A stretch of 64,000 nt of DNA from Diplodia intermedia (GCA_021495925.1 JAKEKT010000097.1:62001-126000); one strand, 5' to 3'; shown: positions 22,627 to 35,583, counted from the stretch's first letter. Translations and numbers: made by a program. The notes: generated by a model from the sequence alone, not told the origin.

Positions 22627-25600
22627 TTGTTTTGTCTCTTCTGCGTCGTCGTGGTAGCGCCCCGGGGTTGGGTGAGGCTGGCTGTGGTGGTTGGGGGTTT
22701 GAAGGGTGGAGGTGACGGCGGTTGCTTTGGCGGCGCGAAGGTGTTGTGGGGAGACAAAGAAGGGTGGTAGACAAGCTCGTGTGGAGATGAAAGAAATTCG
22801 GTTTCTGTACCTATTCGATGTTAGTGTTTTTGCAAGTTCTTTGTTACCTGTCTATTCGAAATCTCTACAGGGCGAATTTTTGGAAATCTTCCAGTTTGAA
22901 CTCTCCGCTGAAAGGCTCCTGGGTGACTTCACTATCAGCTCAAACGACAATGGTGACTTCATAGGTTCTATGACATGATATTAGCATAAATTTCCACTTC
23001 AGTTGGAATTTACCTGAGTAGCTCTGAGCACAGCAAGAAAAAGGCCAAGTGCCCGTGAACACGAACAGAGGCCGAGTATATATAGCAACCCAGTGAGCTC
23101 AACATGCAACGAGTAGACTCCGAACCCCGGTGGTCGACTGGCCGGTTCTCAGCGGTCCAATGTCCAGCCTTGGAATACAGGTGGGGTGGGATATCTGGAT
23201 TTTTTTTGTCCTTTTGGGAAAGTGAGGTAAAGATTGCGAGGTCGAATCTCGTGGAATCACACCAGTTCATTCCTCTCTTTACTCTGTTTTCTTCTCTGCG
23301 GCATCTCAGCATCCTTGAAAATATCAGGGCTGTGGCATGGGGTTGGACAAGGAGGAGTGAAGCGAGAGTCTGTATGTAGGCGACTACGGGCATGAAGGGA
23401 AACAAGGAGAGGTGTGGATGCGCCCAATTATATCGGCGGGTACTGGCTACTGTGTTCTGTTCGTTAGAAGGAGGGGAGTGTGTCGGTGGCTTAGCTGCAA
23501 AAGCTTTGCTTGGCTGAGAGCCTCAAATGTGTTTGGAAGCTTCGAAGGGAATATGCGAAAACATAGAGTCTGGACCGTGGACTGTTCTTGTGAAGGAGAG
23601 AGAACCTATCGTGCAATGTTAGTCCACACAGCGGCATCCACGACTGGCATGCTTAATAGACGGGCCTTGAGGGATAGTTCGAGCTCGTATCAGAGCAGGA
23701 CTGAAGCGTGATGATTCGAGGGACTGATGACAGCTATCCGCACATTCCCCGAAGGATAATACGGATACTGTGTCTGAAGAGCACGACTCGTTCCACGGTT
23801 GGGCCGAATTGACCGTGACTCGATGCTTGTTTTGTGAGGTCCCCGTGGTCTTGTTACTCACCTCCTATGGTGAATGTTCTGGCCTGCCCAAGCTTAACTT
23901 TATAGCCCATGCATGCGGTTCGTTTTGCCCTTGTGATTTTGAAACTAGCATGATTGTATGAGCGTGAGCCGGATCTCTTGAACGACGCGGTGTATGTTCG
24001 AAAGGTCGGGCGAAGATTCGGGCCTTTGAAACGAGTTATTGCCAAGTTGAAACTCCCTCTGCGCAACGCCGAGTGTGGTGTTCGTGTGTAAAGGAAGATT
24101 CTCCGTCCGCTTCGTCGAGATTCTACTGCCGGTTCGTATGTGGGATGAACTGCTCCGTCAGCCGAGTGCTCGAACAGAAGATGGATACTTCCACATACAA
24201 CCAACGGGGCCAAACCTCAGACATAGCGAGCGGTATGGAGACGAATGCACACTTGTAACCCTTCGCGTATCCGACAGGAAATGTTGATGCCGACCGACCA
24301 AGACTGCATGGTGCCTCGAGGCACTCGCTCTGTCCAAAGCCGTACAGTGTGAAAGCAAGTCTGCTGATTAGCTCAGCCTTTTAGAATTGCCGATACTCAC
24401 GTAGCGAGATGGAGTCGACGGTGGGCAGAAAGGGGAGGGAAGGTGAGTTGCACCCCGCTGAAGAGCAGCCACGAGCGATACGCTTGATCCCTTTTGACTG
24501 CCAGCACTCTCGGCGATTGCGGGGCCGTGACTGCAGCTAAGCTCAAGAGACAGGGCAGGAGATCCTACGTTCAGTTCTCACCCAATCCAAGTGAACGTGG
24601 AGGAACGTGCAGATCCATCGCATATCACCACTCAGTGAAGAATGCGCCAGCAAAATGGACGTCTAGAACATTTACCATACCGCGGCATCGTTCCGGAACG
24701 CAAGGCGCGAGATATCGAATGCCGTGACACACACCAGTCTGGCCTCGTGGATGCTCAAAGCAGTTGGTGAGTGGCCTTACGTTCAGCCAAGGTCTTGGCC
24801 CGACGTCGGAAGATGATGTATTCGGCCGCCACAGCCGGCTAGCGAGTTGGTCGGGCAGCTTGGAAAAGCTTCGAGCGGTCCAGAGCGCGGGTCGTGAAGC
24901 CAGGGAACGAGCTTGACATGCAGTGCTACACATCACCGGCCAGCAGACACGCCCGTTTGGACCCAAATCAGCCAAAGTCTTGGCTAGACGTTCGATGTTG
25001 ATGTCAGCTCCGTGGCTCGATGCGAGATGGTGCGTGTCGTCCTACGACGGCGGGCTGCAAAGTGTTGTGACAGTGCGGGCGGATGGAAGCTGTGGGTTGA
25101 AGATGGCCCTTGAGGCGCCGAGCCGCTCCATCATGGCCGGAGATCAAAATGTTACGACATTGCGCGAGCAGATCGCCGTGGAAGCCTGGCCAGAATGAGC
25201 TGACATTCGAGCTCTGGTCTGGCGGGAGTTGGGCGGAAATAAACCTCCTTGCATGCCCGGACCGCTGCGTTGGGCCACAGCTGTTGAGCGGACTATTTCC
25301 GATAAGGTTTGCTATTCCCTTCGGGGCTTATGGCGCCGCTGGCTGATGACATGCTTCCCCGCGGCCATTTGGCTTTTCTGAAGCGCCGGTGCGAAGTGGC
25401 ATGTGATTTGGCGCGCTCCAAGATGCGCCGAACCGCGCCGCCTCTACACCATTCCTGTGGCCAGTGTGGGCGATCCCGCGCTGGAAAGTTCGCCAATCAT
25501 CTCATTTATACTTTTCTTCCGTTGAAGCCCCGCAAAACCCCGATGGTATCGTCTTTTCTTCCTCGGCTTTGGTGACGGCATCGAAGCGAACTTGAGTTGC

Positions 25601-26180
25601 GGTCAGAAAGCGAAACCCTTCAAGGACACAAGGGCTAAGGCGAGGAATGGCGGGTCTCTGTCGCATTCTTTCACGGACATGTGGATTTTAAAGGAAAGCT
25701 ATGTGGCAGTTTCGAGAGGGAAAGCCTCTGGAAGCGTGCAGAAAATAGTTGTGAAACAATCAAAGTTTGGACTCGCCTACAGAAAAGCTCCTGGATACAT
25801 CGCGCGGAGAAATGAGGCTTCCTTTGTTGGAATGGACTCTGAGCCCGACCGCAAATTCTTGTGAGGCTTCATAATCGGTGTTGATGTGATATGTGAAGTC
25901 GTTGAGGGCCTGGTGGTGGCGGGCGGCGGAAAAGCAGGCTGCCGACGTGGAGCATCACGTCATCAACCCAGTGTTCAAACGGCTGATGATTTGCTCAACT
26001 TGCGGTGGCTACGTCTTGGAGCTTTCGCTTTCTTTGGTTGATAGAGGTCAAGTCCATCGAAGAGACAATGCAGCAACATGGACATGAGACTAAGAGACCA
26101 ACAGGCCATGCGCAAAGCTCGTTAATCTACTCTATATATACTAAACATGCAGTTCAACATCTTCATCAACAACAACAACC
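22627..26180. other. Long non-coding stretch (3.5 kb)
   Basis: No gene with a domain, plausible start and splice support was found on either strand. Near 24785 and 24969 there is an imperfect direct duplication of about 37 bp (TCAGCCAAGGTCTTGG versus TCAGCCAAAGTCTTGG and neighbouring bases). Base composition is ordinary and not RIP-like, so this may be old intergenic DNA or decayed sequence. Confidence 0.45.
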
Positions 26181-26274
26181 TCCGTTATGGTCTAGGGGTT
26201 AGGATTCTCCGCTTTCAAAGTCATCGTTGACTAGAAGATCCGGAGCGGCCCGGGTTCGATTCCCGGTAACGGAA
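26181..26274 (+). tRNA. tRNA-Glu (UUC) with a 22-nt intron
   Basis: The acceptor stem TCCGTTA pairs with TAACGGA (26267-26273), with discriminator A at 26274. The D-arm is GGTCTAGGGGTTAGGA. Anticodon stem CTCCG (26207-26211) pairs with CGGAG (26241-26245). The spliced loop reads C-T-T-T-C-A-C, giving anticodon TTC (26214-26216). The intron lies one base 3' of the anticodon, the canonical site, at 26218-26239. The T-arm CCGGG-TTCGATT-CCCGG is perfect. RNA polymerase III A-box and B-box sequences are internal (GGTCTAGGGG region and GGTTCGATTCC). The D-loop is slightly unusual (TAGGGG where TAGTGG is common), but all stems pair, so the gene looks functional. Confidence 0.95.
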
Positions 26275-27236
26275 CACATCATTTTCTTTTGCCTTTTCTT
26301 TTGCCTCCGGTGGGAGCTTGCCCCAGCAGACTTTTTCGGCTGTTGCAATGGATTTGGGGCGTGGCGACACAAACTTGGACCAAGGGGGAGAAGGTGCGAC
26401 GAGGGTTTCAATTTTGCCCAAATGTCGGCGCAACAATAGGTAAGCAAACCGAGCTGGAAGAGCCGCTGCAACCCTCCGAGGAGGTTCGCTCCGGTTTGAT
26501 TCTTCGTTGTATGCCGAAGCGATGCAGGGAGAAGAAAATGCTGGGTGGCAATGGCTTGAGGCCTGCTGCAGCACCAAAGTATTTCTACGTCTCTACTGTT
26601 TCACGGCATACTGACTGACATCTGGCAAGCCATGGGCCAATGGCTCGATGTCTTCACGCCGCGGTGGCACGGCGAAAGAAACGAGACTTTGTTTCCAAAG
26701 TGCCGGCCCACTGACGCGTCGATGTGATGGCGTCACTCCATGTTACCTTTAGCCTGTTCGAGAGTCGGCCAGATCCGCAATCTCCGACCGGGTTCGCGAC
26801 GCAAGCTTCTGCCGCGCAACGCCAATGCGACTTTGGCTGCGACTTGGCGAGGCTTGCGCATTGGAGGAAAACACGGTGCCGGATCCTGAGGGAGCCTCTT
26901 CCCCACCCCATCACGCAGGAACTGGGTGACCGACACGATGAGCTTCCCCGTCCGGCCGCCTCGCCCATACACCTTCCCGTTCGGGCAAGACCGACCATGC
27001 CGGCTCCAAGCGGTAGCTGCTTATCAGGCTCGGAGCTCCAACCCTGACCGCTGCTCTATGACGGCACTGACTCTGCACTGTCGCTGCCCACCTGGGCCGC
27101 TGTCTTTAAATATGACCCCGCCGCCGCTGCATCCCCGTTCCCCGCGGGTCCTTGCGCTTTGTTCTCCATTGACGCTTGCACCTTGCGTTCAGCATCTTTT
27201 CTCCCCTGTCAATTGCTGCTTTCTCGCCGCGCAGCC
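26275..27236. other. Intergenic region and carboxypeptidase promoter
   Basis: Follows the tRNA; a T-rich tract directly downstream of it (about 26281-26303) could serve as the Pol III terminator. No coding frame is supported. The end is pyrimidine-rich leader sequence for the carboxypeptidase gene. Confidence 0.45.
27105..27113 (+). promoter_or_regulatory. Possible TATA element of the carboxypeptidase gene
   Basis: TTTAAATAT lies 124 bp upstream of the carboxypeptidase ATG in otherwise GC-rich DNA. Position and composition suit a fungal core promoter; unproven. Confidence 0.3.
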
Positions 27237-29353
27237 ATGTTGAGCCAACTCCTCCGCAGCACTGCCGCTGCCGCGCTGCTCTCGGCGTCGGGCGCGTCGG
27301 CTTTCATGAAGCTGCCGCTCAACGCGAGACAGCTCCCGGCCAATGCTACCGATGTCAAGACGATTGTTTCTCCGACCAATGTCACCATTCGTTACAAGGA
27401 GCCCGGCAAGGACGGTGTCTGCGAGACCACCCCGGGTGTCAACTCGTGAGCCTCTTCCTTTTGGCCGAGCATGGTGCCCATTGCAGCTAACTCAGTCTTC
27501 CTACCAGCTACTCCGGCTATATCGATATTGCTCCCGACGCGCACACCTTCTTCTGGTTTTTCGGTGGGCTTCAAAACACCACCATCAGGGTATATCCGAT
27601 TGCTGACAGTCGCAGAATCAAGGAGGGACCCGGCCAACGACCCCATCACGCTTTGGTTGAACGGTGGCCCTGGCTCTGACTCCCTGATTGGACTGTTCCA
27701 GGGTAAAGTTAAAACCAAATACCGCGAGCCGCCCTCAAAGCTGACCGTTCCTGCACAGAGCTCGGCCCTTGCAATATCACCGCGAACCTGACGTCGGCCG
27801 TGAACCCGTACTCCTGGAATGAGGTGTCCAACCTGCTCTTCCTCAGCCAGCCGCTCGGCGTCGGTTTCTCGTACTCTGAGGAGGCCATTGGCAGCTTGAA
27901 CAACGTGACCGGTGCCTTCGAACCGGACAATGAGGGCTCGGACTACGGCCGCTACCCTATCATCAATGCAACCGAGATCGACACCACCAACTTGGCTGCA
28001 GTCGCGGCCTACCACGTGTTGCAGGGCTTCTTGAGCGCACTGCCTACGCTCGACAGCGAAGTCAAGAGCAAAGACTTCAATTTGTGGACGGAGAGCTATG
28101 GGTGAGCAGGCGACTCCACTCGGGCACACTTGCGACGGGATGCTGACTCCACGCCAGCGGCCACTACGGACCTGCCTTCTACAACTATTTCTACGAGCAG
28201 AACCAAGCCATCGCCAACGGCTCCGCATCCGGCGTCGAGCTGAACTTCAACTCTCTTGGCGTAAGCTAATCCTACTGTATGCAATGCACCCGCCTGACGA
28301 CGAGATAGGTTGGCAACGGAATCATCGACGAAGCCATCCAGGCGGGATACTACCCCGAATTCGCCGTCAACAACACGTACGGGATCAAGGCCTACAACGA
28401 CACCATCTACAACTACGCGAAGCTCGCCTTGAACATGCCGAATGGCTGTCTTCAAATGGTCGAGTATTGCCGTGAAGCCGACAGGTCCACACTCTCCGGC
28501 CAAGCCCTCTGCTCCGAGGCCCAGTCCATGTGCCGCGACAACGTCGAGGGAGTATACTACAACTTTGGAGGTAGCGTACCCAGTTTGCTTATCAAAAAAA
28601 AAAAAAGTACTGAAATGTTGACACCTGATTCAGACCGCGGCGTCTACGATATTCGCCACCCTGCGGATGACCCCACGCCTCCCGAGTACTTCCCCGACTA
28701 CCTGAATCAAGGCTGGGTGCAAAACGCCCTCGGAGGTACGCTCAAGACTCACCACACCCCAAGATCACAGGGAGGCTAACAGTGCAACAGTCAACCTCAA
28801 CTACTCAGAATCCAACAACGACGTCTACTACGCCTTCCAGCAGACGGGCGACTTCGTGTACGAGTACTTCCTCGAGGACCTGGAAGACCTTCTCGCGGCG
28901 GGGGTGCGCGTGGCCCTCTTCTACGGCGACGCCGACTACATCTGCAACTGGTTCGGCGGCGAGGCCGTGTCGCTGGCGGTCGACTACGCGCACGCGGCCG
29001 AGTTCGGCGCGGCGGGCTACGCGCCCTTCGTCGTGGGCGGCGCCGAGTACGGCGAGGTGCGCCAGCACGGCAACTTCTCGTTCCTGCGCATCTACGAGGC
29101 CGGCCACGAGGTGCCCTTCTACCAGCCCGAGGCCAGCCTCGCCATGTTCAACCGCACCATCTTCCACTGGGACATCGCCACCGGCACCGAGCCCGTCACG
29201 GCCGATCTCGGCACCGAGGGCGGCGCCCAGGCGACCCACACCGAGCCGTACGTGCCGCTGCCGAGCGCGACGGGGGGCGACGGCGACAGCAGTGAGGAGG
29301 CGAAGGCGAGGGCGAGGGCGCGAGCGAGGCTGCCCATGTTGCAGGGGTGGTAG
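27237..29353 (+). CDS. Secreted serine carboxypeptidase, S10 family (carboxypeptidase S1 homolog)
   Basis: Eight exons: 27237-27445, 27508-27563, 27616-27702, 27759-28101, 28158-28260, 28309-28570, 28634-28735 and 28791-29353. All phases agree and give 574 residues. Residues 1-22 form a signal peptide. S10 landmarks are SYSGYIDI, WLNGGPGSDSLIGLFQELGP (oxyanion and substrate-binding region), WTESYGGHYGPAFY with nucleophile S230, VGNGIIDE, GDADYICNWFGGE carrying the catalytic Asp, and AGHEVPFYQPE carrying the catalytic His. Cys residues in GVCETTPG and in the ELGPCNI, YCREADR and MCRDNV segments suit the disulfides of this family. Many N-x-S/T sites are present. The enzyme removes C-terminal residues from peptides at acidic pH outside the cell. 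The last residues are low-complexity and Arg-rich. A poly-A run sits in intron 6. Confidence 0.93.
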
Positions 29354-32291
29354 AGAGGCAAGGTGTGAGATGAAGCGACTCCGTATGCACCTATTGTTAT
29401 CGCGAGGAGGACATGACGAGTAGACGAATGAATGCGCGGATGATATTCTTTTTTAAAAAGATTCCTACGGCTTGTGAGATGTCCTGAAAAATGTGTCCCG
29501 AACAAAGCCGTACCACTAAACTTTGAGCTGTCGTCCATTTGCCGCTGACGTCAAAAAAAAAGCAGGCTCCGGGTCAGGAGAGGGGGTCCCGGGAACATCT
29601 GGTCTGTCGTCAACAGCACAGTTTTCGCTGGTTCAGTTCGAACCACGGCTGTATGTGAAGACTGCAGTAAGCAACACGTGGGAAAGGGGAGGGAGTAATG
29701 AGAGTCACTGATCTGTGTCTCGTCCCAACCTGAATTTAAGAAAGAAAAAAAAAAAAAGAAAGTCAGAATGATCACGCGTCATCCAAGGGGATTTGTGAAG
29801 AAGCCGGTGTTTCTCATGCTTGCGATTTCGGTCCGAGGTAGGTATTTACGGGTAGAAGAAAGGCCGAAACCGTGGCCGTCCGTCAAACAACCACGAGGAG
29901 ATTGCAATGGGATGCGGGTGGGGGGTGGGGCTCTGGGCGGTGACACGTCGCAAAAGGGAGGGGAGGGGGGGGGGAACGTGTATAGTGATGAAACGACAGA
30001 GCGCAAAGTATGACTAGCTGCAAAGTCGGCGGGAAATTTTGACGAGAGAAAACACCAGAAATGATGGTTGTCGGGTTCGAAAATTGGTAGATGAGAGCTC
30101 AGACGGCGGCCTGAAAGAAGACGCGGCCCATCCCAAAACAGGAGGCGATCGCCAGAAGCGGCAAGTCCAAAGTGGTGGTGTGGACATGAATAGCAACAGC
30201 CGTCTGGAGCCAAGACATCAAACGGCGGAGGGGGACGGTTCGAGCTCGAAAGGTGCTTTCCTCGGCGAGTTTCTGGCTCGACCTTCTCGAACGAGATCCG
30301 GCCCAACAGCCGGCCCGTGTGTCGTCGTCGCGCCGGGTAGGGCTGTGCCACGGAGGCAGTGCTTCCGGCGGCGGGAGCGTCGGGCGCCGGTAGGCAGGCC
30401 GGCGACGATGATCGGTAGTTAGCGCGGGCAGGAGGAGCCGGGCTGGAACGGGCGGTGCTGACGAAACATACTGGTCACTAGCTGTTGCGTCAATGCCAGT
30501 GCTAGTTGCAACGGCGGGTTGATATCACACCTGACGGCCGCGCCAAGGGGGGGAGAGAGAGGCGGTGTTCGCCAAAAGGCCTGGCGCAAAGCGTTGCCAA
30601 GGACCATGGAGATAGGCATGTTCCGATGGGACGTCTTCGTACCCGGCCGGGCTCGCAGCGAATGGCGCGACTTCAAGTACGGCAGTCTGTGTTGGACGGA
30701 AACCACGATCTGCGGGGCAGGCGGATGTGCACCCCGCATCGTCACTGTCGTGGGCAGAGAGCGGAATGTGGGGCAGAAGTGCCTGCATGGCATCCATGAC
30801 TCCGGTGGTTCCTGCTCCGGGGCTGCCGAGGAACGAGACTCGTGAACGGTCGCCGGCCAAAGGAGATGACGCGTGTACGCTGGAGGAGGAGGTGGTTGCA
30901 GGTAGAGCAGAGGCGGGCACGAGGAGTAGCAAGGCAGGTCAATTGGCTTGGCGCAGACGAGAGAGAGTCATGGCGAGTCGTGTTCTCGAGTCAACGTGTT
31001 TCGGCGGGAGATTCATCATCAGCGTGAGTCGGATAGCGCCAAGGCCAATGCTGGCTCCGCTGGCGGAACACGACGACTGCGCGGTAGCTGTGTAGGAGCC
31101 GAGGGTGGAGCGTGCCGAGAGCGTTGAAAGGACGGCGGCCGTGGTTGGGCCAGTCAGCCCCTCGGCACGCTCTCTCGACAGGGAAGGCCATAGGGGATGC
31201 TGGAATTAAACTCAAAGATTAGGCTTCGCGATCGTCCAATGCTTAGCGCCGCGCTGCGGCGAGACGGCGGCGTGTCAGCGATGCGGGCGCCAAGATGCGT
31301 GGGATACGATGGTGCAGCACAGCCAACGCAGGGACAGACAGCCGGCTTGGCTGTGGAGACACGGCGTGCTGTCGAAACCCCCAAGCAAGTTGGATGCTCA
31401 CACTGCGCCGAGGTGTGGTGGAGTGAGATGGAGAGGAGAGTGGGCGCGAACAGGGCGTGGGACTTGGGGCCTGGGGCTCGGGGCTTGTCGTCGGGTCCTC
31501 CCCGCGCGGCTTTGAGCGAAGGAAGGCGGCGGACCCTTGGGCTTGCGCCTTCCTTTTTGGCCCTCGAACTCGACTCCCTGCTCCGCCCCTCGAGCCCCGT
31601 CCCTTGACCACTCCGCCATCTGCGCCCCCTGCCTCTCCCTCCATGACGCACTCCGCTGCCAAGCGCGAAACACTGGCCGCGTGGCCCCTACCTCCGCCGT
31701 CCGGCAACGACTCGCGCGTGCTCTATATTCGGCTCTCGAGTCAGCCCCTTCCACCTTGCAATGCCATCGCGTGCTTTCAGCCTCGCTGCACCATTAATCG
31801 TTGCTGTGTTTCCCCGGTTTGGTCGAGTGCAGGAGGCCGCGGCTGCCGCGTGCTCCGCCCCGGCGAAGTGTGGCGTAGTGCCAGCGACCCAACCAGCGCT
31901 CTGCCCTTCAGCCTCGTTGCTCCAACATTTGCCGTCATGTTCCCTGACAATCTGCCAGACAGCTTGCCAAGTCTCTTTCACATCGGTGTACGCCAAGTCC
32001 TGCGCCTGGGCACCGTCTGGTCAGTAGTGAATGGCATTCGCCGTTTGATCAATAGAGCGCCTGACATTGGCTGTGAGGACTAGCCTGCTACCCCAGCTTA
32101 CCGTATTCCACGCACTTTGTGGTAAGCTTGAGGCTTCTGGAACCCCACCTCTGCTTGTATACAGATGTTTCCTCAATCTTATAAACGGCCTATCCCCTCC
32201 ATGCCAACTCACTTCTCCATCATCACCAGCTTTCAGCCTCTCCTTCACCAACACTCCTTTTATCTCTCTACAAAGCAGTCATTTGATCAAG
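29354..32291. other. Non-coding stretch between carboxypeptidase and carbonic anhydrase
   Basis: Nearly 3 kb without a supportable gene. It contains a G-run (29955-29975 area), a poly-A tract near 29745 and GC-rich sequence from 30.4 to 31.9 kb in which long overlapping frames occur on several strands without domains. A 190-residue minus-strand frame (30351-29779) looks like a composition artefact. Confidence 0.45.
32180..32185 (+). promoter_or_regulatory. TATA box of the carbonic anhydrase gene
   Basis: TATAAA lies 107 bp upstream of the carbonic anhydrase start codon and is followed by a CT-rich leader, a typical arrangement for a well expressed fungal gene. Confidence 0.5.
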
Positions 32292-33220
32292 ATGTTTGTT
32301 CATCTCGCCTCATTCGCAGCTCTCCTGCCCACCATTCTTGCCTGCGCCGACCACTCCTACTCCGCGCGCGATGTCATCCACAAGCGAGAGAACCTTCCCG
32401 ACATCGAGGATGGCCTATGGACCACCCGGAACACAAGCTCCAGGGACTGGGCCTATGAGGCTTCGTACGACTGGGGCCGTATCAGCCCAGGTAATTTCCC
32501 ACGTCGACTTGTCCTCGGATTCGCAGCGCGCTAACACGCCACCAATAAGACTACGAGCTCTGCCAGACCGGAACCCAGCAGTCTCCCATCAACCTGCATA
32601 CCGCGTCCCCGAGCAGCACGGTGCACACGCCGCACTTCACCGGCTACGACGGCGAGTGGGCCGGCCAGTACTTCAACTGGGGCTACGGCGCCGCCTTCAA
32701 CCTCGACCACCCGAAGGGCGACTACTCGCAGCTGCCGTCGATGGAGTTCGACAACCAGACCGTCTACATGATCGGCTGGCACATCCACGCGCCCGCCGAC
32801 CACCGCATCAACGGCGAGTGGACCAAGGCCGAGCTGCACTTCGTCCACGTCGACGCCAAGGGCAAGGAGAAGGCCGTCCTCGGCTTCATGATGGACCCCT
32901 ACGGCGGCCTCGAGGACACGGCCTACAACTCCAGCTGGGTCGACCAGCTGCCCTCGCCCCTGCTGCACTTCAACGAGACGGACCGCCAGCTCGCCATGTC
33001 CATGCGCTTCGACCTCGCCATCGACGAGGTCAACGGCTTCGAGGAGTTCTGGACCTACGAGGGCAGCCTGACCAGCCCGCCGTGCACCGAGGGCAAGCGC
33101 TGGTTCGTCGCCCGCGAGAGGATGTTCACGAGCGTGCCGCAGATCCGCGAGATCTTGCGCGTGAGCACGTTTTCGGCGCGCTCGGTGCAGAAGGAGTGGC
33201 TGCACGGTGTCAACATGTAG
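32292..33220 (+). CDS. Secreted alpha-carbonic anhydrase
   Basis: Two exons (32292-32490, 32550-33220) with a 59-nt intron give 289 residues. The N-terminus MFVHLASFAALLPTILACAD is a signal peptide, and IHKRE nearby offers a Kex2-like KR site. The alpha-class fold is clear: CQTGTQQSPINL, then GWHIHAPADH with zinc ligands H144 and H146, AELHFVHVD with the third ligand H163, and the LTSPPCTEGKRWFV segment near the substrate pocket. The Cys in CQTG and the one in SPPC form the usual single disulfide. The enzyme interconverts CO2 and bicarbonate in the cell wall or medium. Several N-x-S/T sites are present. Alpha-class enzymes are patchy in fungi, where beta-class enzymes are the common type. Confidence 0.93.
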
Positions 33221-35583
33221 GACGGACTTCCATGACGCGATGACGGCATGGTCCGGGTGAAGGCGCAGAGGGGTGGCTCTTGGATTTGCTTTTTTTCGTT
33301 CGAAATACCTTGGGATTTTTGATACCTTTTTTTCTTTCCGTTTCTCTTGCTTGGACCTCTCTTGGGTTTCCATGCTTCAAAATGTACATACACACCTGCA
33401 TTGCGCACATACTGCACACAAAAGCCATTTCTTAGCAGAACTCCGGAAACTCTGTCTTCTCACCGCTGCCACTTTGGTGATGCAGTCAGTGCTGGCGAAT
33501 CGAATCAACCACCATTACTTCCCGGCCCAATAACAGCAACACTGAATAAATTCATCAAATTAGACCGGGCTGTGCTTTATTCAATTAAACTGCTACACCG
33601 TACGTCGTACGTCGTACGATTTGCCAAGCGGCCCGAGCAGAACGGGGGGCCTGGGCAACTGCCGCCCCGCCGTGGCATCGCTCTCGGCGCCAAGAAAGGA
33701 GGGGCGGGAGGAGCAAAAGACTCTCGCTTCTTGTTACCGGCGGGCGGGACGTTCGTCGGCGCCAAGGACGAATGTTCAAGGATGCGTTATGAGCGATATA
33801 TTGCCGGCCGGGTGCTGCTAAGTCATGGATGGGAGCGTTGGCTGTTCGGTTCACCTTGTGCCGAGACTTGTAGATGAGAGAACGCGGAAGCGAAATACAA
33901 GAGAAATATCACGAGTAAGTAAAGAAAGCTGACAACCCTTTAGATATGGCACTTCACTTGTAATATTTGTGGAGGGTTTCTCTACTGGTATCAAGGAGAT
34001 GACAGTCCATTTCACATGCTCGCCCCTTTTCTGAGGATTAAGAGAAAAAAAAAATACCGGATCAGCGTAAGACGTATTTATCGGTATATGAGGGAAATGA
34101 CCATTTTCGCAAGGCAAGACATGGAGACAAAAAATTAAGAGGTATGGCGGTCGATTCCGCCGAGGAAGGGGCTCATTCCTTTGACTCTTGTACCAGAGCC
34201 GTGCGCTCTGAGTGCCCAGACTCGAAAACTGTGTACGCGGCGACCAGCATGCTTGGTATAGGTCGCCTACTTCTCCAATGACAATCTCCCAATGAGTCGC
34301 GGGAAGCGCACGAGACAGTCGATATTCAATCTGTCGTCGACTGGCTCTGTTCCCCCGAGAGCACTGGTCAGTTGGCCATGAGTCGGTAGCGAACTGGTGA
34401 CCACCCTCCTCTGGGCTCATAACCTATTGCAATCGCGTGCCATGGAAAGTATGGCGACCGGCCATTTTGGATGTATTAGGGCAAGCTTGTGATGCTGGTT
34501 CAGTGGTAGGCAATGTGCCGTCGTCGACCGTGCCATTCGGCGGCAATTGTCGCAATCCCCCGCATGCCACTTGTCAGAGAGATTGCCGAAGAGCAGGGAA
34601 CAGACAAACGGGACATTTCAGCAGTCGTCAAGCCCCGACCGGGCGCAGAAGGACGCATATCTCCGGGTTTCGCCTAGAGTGAATGACGCAGCAGCTTGGG
34701 GTCCGGGGTTCCGATGCAGATTAATGGAATACATACACCACACACCGCCTGCACGCTGGAAAACCGGGTTCTCGGAATAAAAGCAAACTGTCAGATCCAA
34801 AACGTCAAGCCCTGACGCAGCGTAAGCCGAATGTGGAAGGTGTGCGCCAAAGTTTCCTCTCTTCGCTGCCCTTTGCTCATATTGCCCGTCCAATGTGTAA
34901 CCATTGGCTCCACTGACCCCGATCACTAAACGCTGCAGGAAAAGTATAGTAAAGAAATGCTCTACAGATCGCCGCGGGTGCTGAGCCACAATGTGACACG
35001 GTCAACATGCCCGAAGCCTACACCGCATCACAGAAAAAGGACTAGAACTCAGCCGAAGCTTCCGATATTTCTTGACGAAGACGCGTGTAGTGGGCCAAGA
35101 CAGAGAGACTGGCAGACTTCGTGAGGCCCATGTCTCCCGTGCTTGCGGCGCATGGAAGTGTGGCGAAAGACTTACGGCTTCTACCATTTGTATATACAGG
35201 CGCTAAGCATGGCTGTGTTCATGGGCTGGCTGAATGATCACCCGATGACCTTGTGTGGATGCATGTGAGTAGGGCAGCCGCGCGATACACCGCATGAGAG
35301 TCCTTGTTCATCACAACGATGCAATAGAGAGCCGCGCCGACGGTAAGGATTTCGAAAAATTATATTCGATCTCACTAAAGCTCATAGGATTGCTCCGATA
35401 ATAATATATCTTCTACGGAGATGATTCTATCAAAACAGGCACAGTTCTGCCAGACACGGCGTTCCTGGGCGATATTGTGGCAAGTGCTGCATGAGGATTT
35501 GCCGAACGTCCATTGGGACGGTCAGGTGTAGTGGCTGCCACAGGAGTTAGATGTAGCTTTGGGAATACACGAAAAACACTCAC
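33221..35583. other. Non-coding stretch between carbonic anhydrase and the Zn2Cys6 gene
   Basis: Convergent 3' flanks plus about 2 kb of unassigned sequence. A heptamer repeat (CGTACGT, about three units) occurs at 33599-33619. A 189-residue minus-strand frame (34420-33851) lacks any recognisable domain. If the last exon of the Zn2Cys6 gene is spliced further (GTAAGTGAG donor at 35585), a short extra exon could lie near 35530. Confidence 0.4.
33599..33619. repeat. CGTACGT heptamer repeat
   Basis: About three tandem copies of a self-complementary CGTACGT-type unit. Too short to assign a function; it may simply be replication slippage. Confidence 0.6.

Noticed and set aside
33851..34420. 189-residue minus-strand frame
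   Set aside because: No domain, composition unlike neighbouring genes, no convincing promoter or introns.
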